NCBI GenBank assembly: GCA_026388345.1
Contig: JAPLJY010000333.1
Coordinates: 1-5,806 of the forward strand
DNA from: Deltaproteobacteria bacterium
GTDB lineage: Bacteria > Desulfobacterota > Syntrophia > Syntrophales > UBA5619
Reading direction: 5' to 3'
Length of the DNA stretch: 5,806 nucleotides
The number at the start of each line of letters is the position of its first letter. The first letter of the stretch is position 1. Shown piece by piece: positions 5,423 through 5,806 of this stretch. Made by a program: the position numbers and the translations under genes. A model generated the notes under the pieces. It had not been told where the DNA came from, did not search any database, and saw nothing but the letters and a program-made list of their open reading frames with translations.

Positions 5423-5806
5423 ATGATGCGTGTGGTGGATGTCCTGCCCGGCAAAGAGGAGATCACAGCATGCGGCCTGGTCGAGAAAAATTTCTGGACC
5501 GACCCAGACGCCTACCGACATTTCGTTAAGCAATACCGCCGGGACTTCCTTGCGTTTGAACGCACATTCTCCGGCAACGCCCGGACAGCGGATGGAGAGA
5601 CGGATCCGGGCCACACCGGCGGAGCCCTCGCCGCATCGGACGAGGCCTGCATCGAGGCCTTCGATCGGAGCCGTCCCCCCTTCTGCTATCACCTGGGTTC
5701 CCTCTACCGTTACCGGATCGATCGCACCGGTCCGGCCGACCGGCCGATCATCCTGGATTGCTATGAACGGAGCGAGGTCACCGGCAGCATCCTGGGAATC
5801 CCCACT
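5423..5806 (+). CDS. Unrecognised protein, 3'-truncated by window end
   Basis: An open frame of 128 codons runs from ATG at 5423 to the last base without a stop. The nearest upstream in-frame stop is TAA at 5384-5386. AGGAG (5409-5413) lies 9 nt before the ATG; a second ATG at 5426 is possible but further from that site. Third codon positions are strongly G/C, matching the other genes, which supports real coding. The visible part is soluble and charged, with no signal peptide or membrane helix. It has a hydrophobic start (MMRVVDVLPG), an aromatic and basic stretch at residues 24-49 (NFWTD...YRHFVKQYRRDF), a Gly/Ala/Asp-rich segment at 51-73, and four cysteines (17, 76, 88, 113). I do not recognise a family. 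It is divergent from the lipoprotein and shares its regulatory region. Confidence 0.7.
   Translation, partial: MMRVVDVLPGKEEITACGLVEKNFWTDPDAYRHFVKQYRRDFLAFERTFSGNARTADGETDPGHTGGALAASDEACIEAFDRSRPPFCYHLGSLYRYRIDRTGPADRPIILDCYERSEVTGSILGIPT

Noticed and set aside
5336..5692. Minus-strand open frame at the right end
   Set aside because: It overlaps the plus-strand frame at 5423-5806, which has a better ribosome-binding site and a G/C-rich third codon position.

Overview
The window looks like an ordinary chromosomal segment of a GC-rich Gram-negative bacterium. GC is high in the genes and low only in one promoter region. Shine-Dalgarno sites are strong, an NtrC-type sigma-54 activator is present, and a tiny Ala/Pro lipoprotein with a lipobox is encoded. 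These traits fit a deltaproteobacterium-like organism (Desulfobacterota, for example the Syntrophales), but that placement is inference from gene style only. I see no mobile element, CRISPR array, rRNA or tRNA.

Layout, left to right. (1) Bases 1-728 (+) hold the 3' part of a sigma-54-dependent regulator, from Walker B to the Fis-type DNA-binding helix-turn-helix. (2) Bases 729-900 are non-coding and carry a perfect 9-bp inverted repeat. (3) Bases 901-1344 (+) encode a small zinc-ribbon protein with a UvrD-tail/Tudor-like C-terminus. Its stop overlaps by 4 bp (ATGA) the start of an MFS transporter at 1341-2522 (+), so the two form a coupled pair. (4) On the minus strand, convergent with that pair and only 5 bp away, lies a two-gene operon: a class I/II PLP aminotransferase (4839-3535), then a metallo-beta-lactamase-fold hydrolase (best start TTG at 3511, stop at 2528). 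(5) Bases 4851-4970 are non-coding, with two adjacent GC-rich palindromes. (6) A 66-residue lipoprotein (5232-5032, -) is a self-contained unit with its own sigma-70-like promoter, a hairpin in its leader, a near-consensus ribosome-binding site and a strong intrinsic terminator (5006-4971). (7) Divergent from it, a structured leader (about 5346-5422) precedes an unrecognised coding region starting at 5423 (+) that runs off the window.

How the genes relate: the regulator may or may not control the zinc-ribbon/MFS pair, and no sigma-54 promoter (GG-N10-GC) was found in the gap. The aminotransferase and hydrolase are probably co-transcribed, but their substrates cannot be read from sequence. The most notable structural feature is the lipoprotein/unknown-gene intergenic region. 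There two outward-facing sigma-70-like promoters appear to use the same 9-bp palindrome (CTTGTCAAG) as their -35 element on opposite strands, and each predicted transcript begins almost directly with a hairpin. I did not find a convincing new multi-gene system. The novelty candidates are this promoter/leader region, the unknown ORF, and the zinc-ribbon/Tudor small protein coupled to a transporter.
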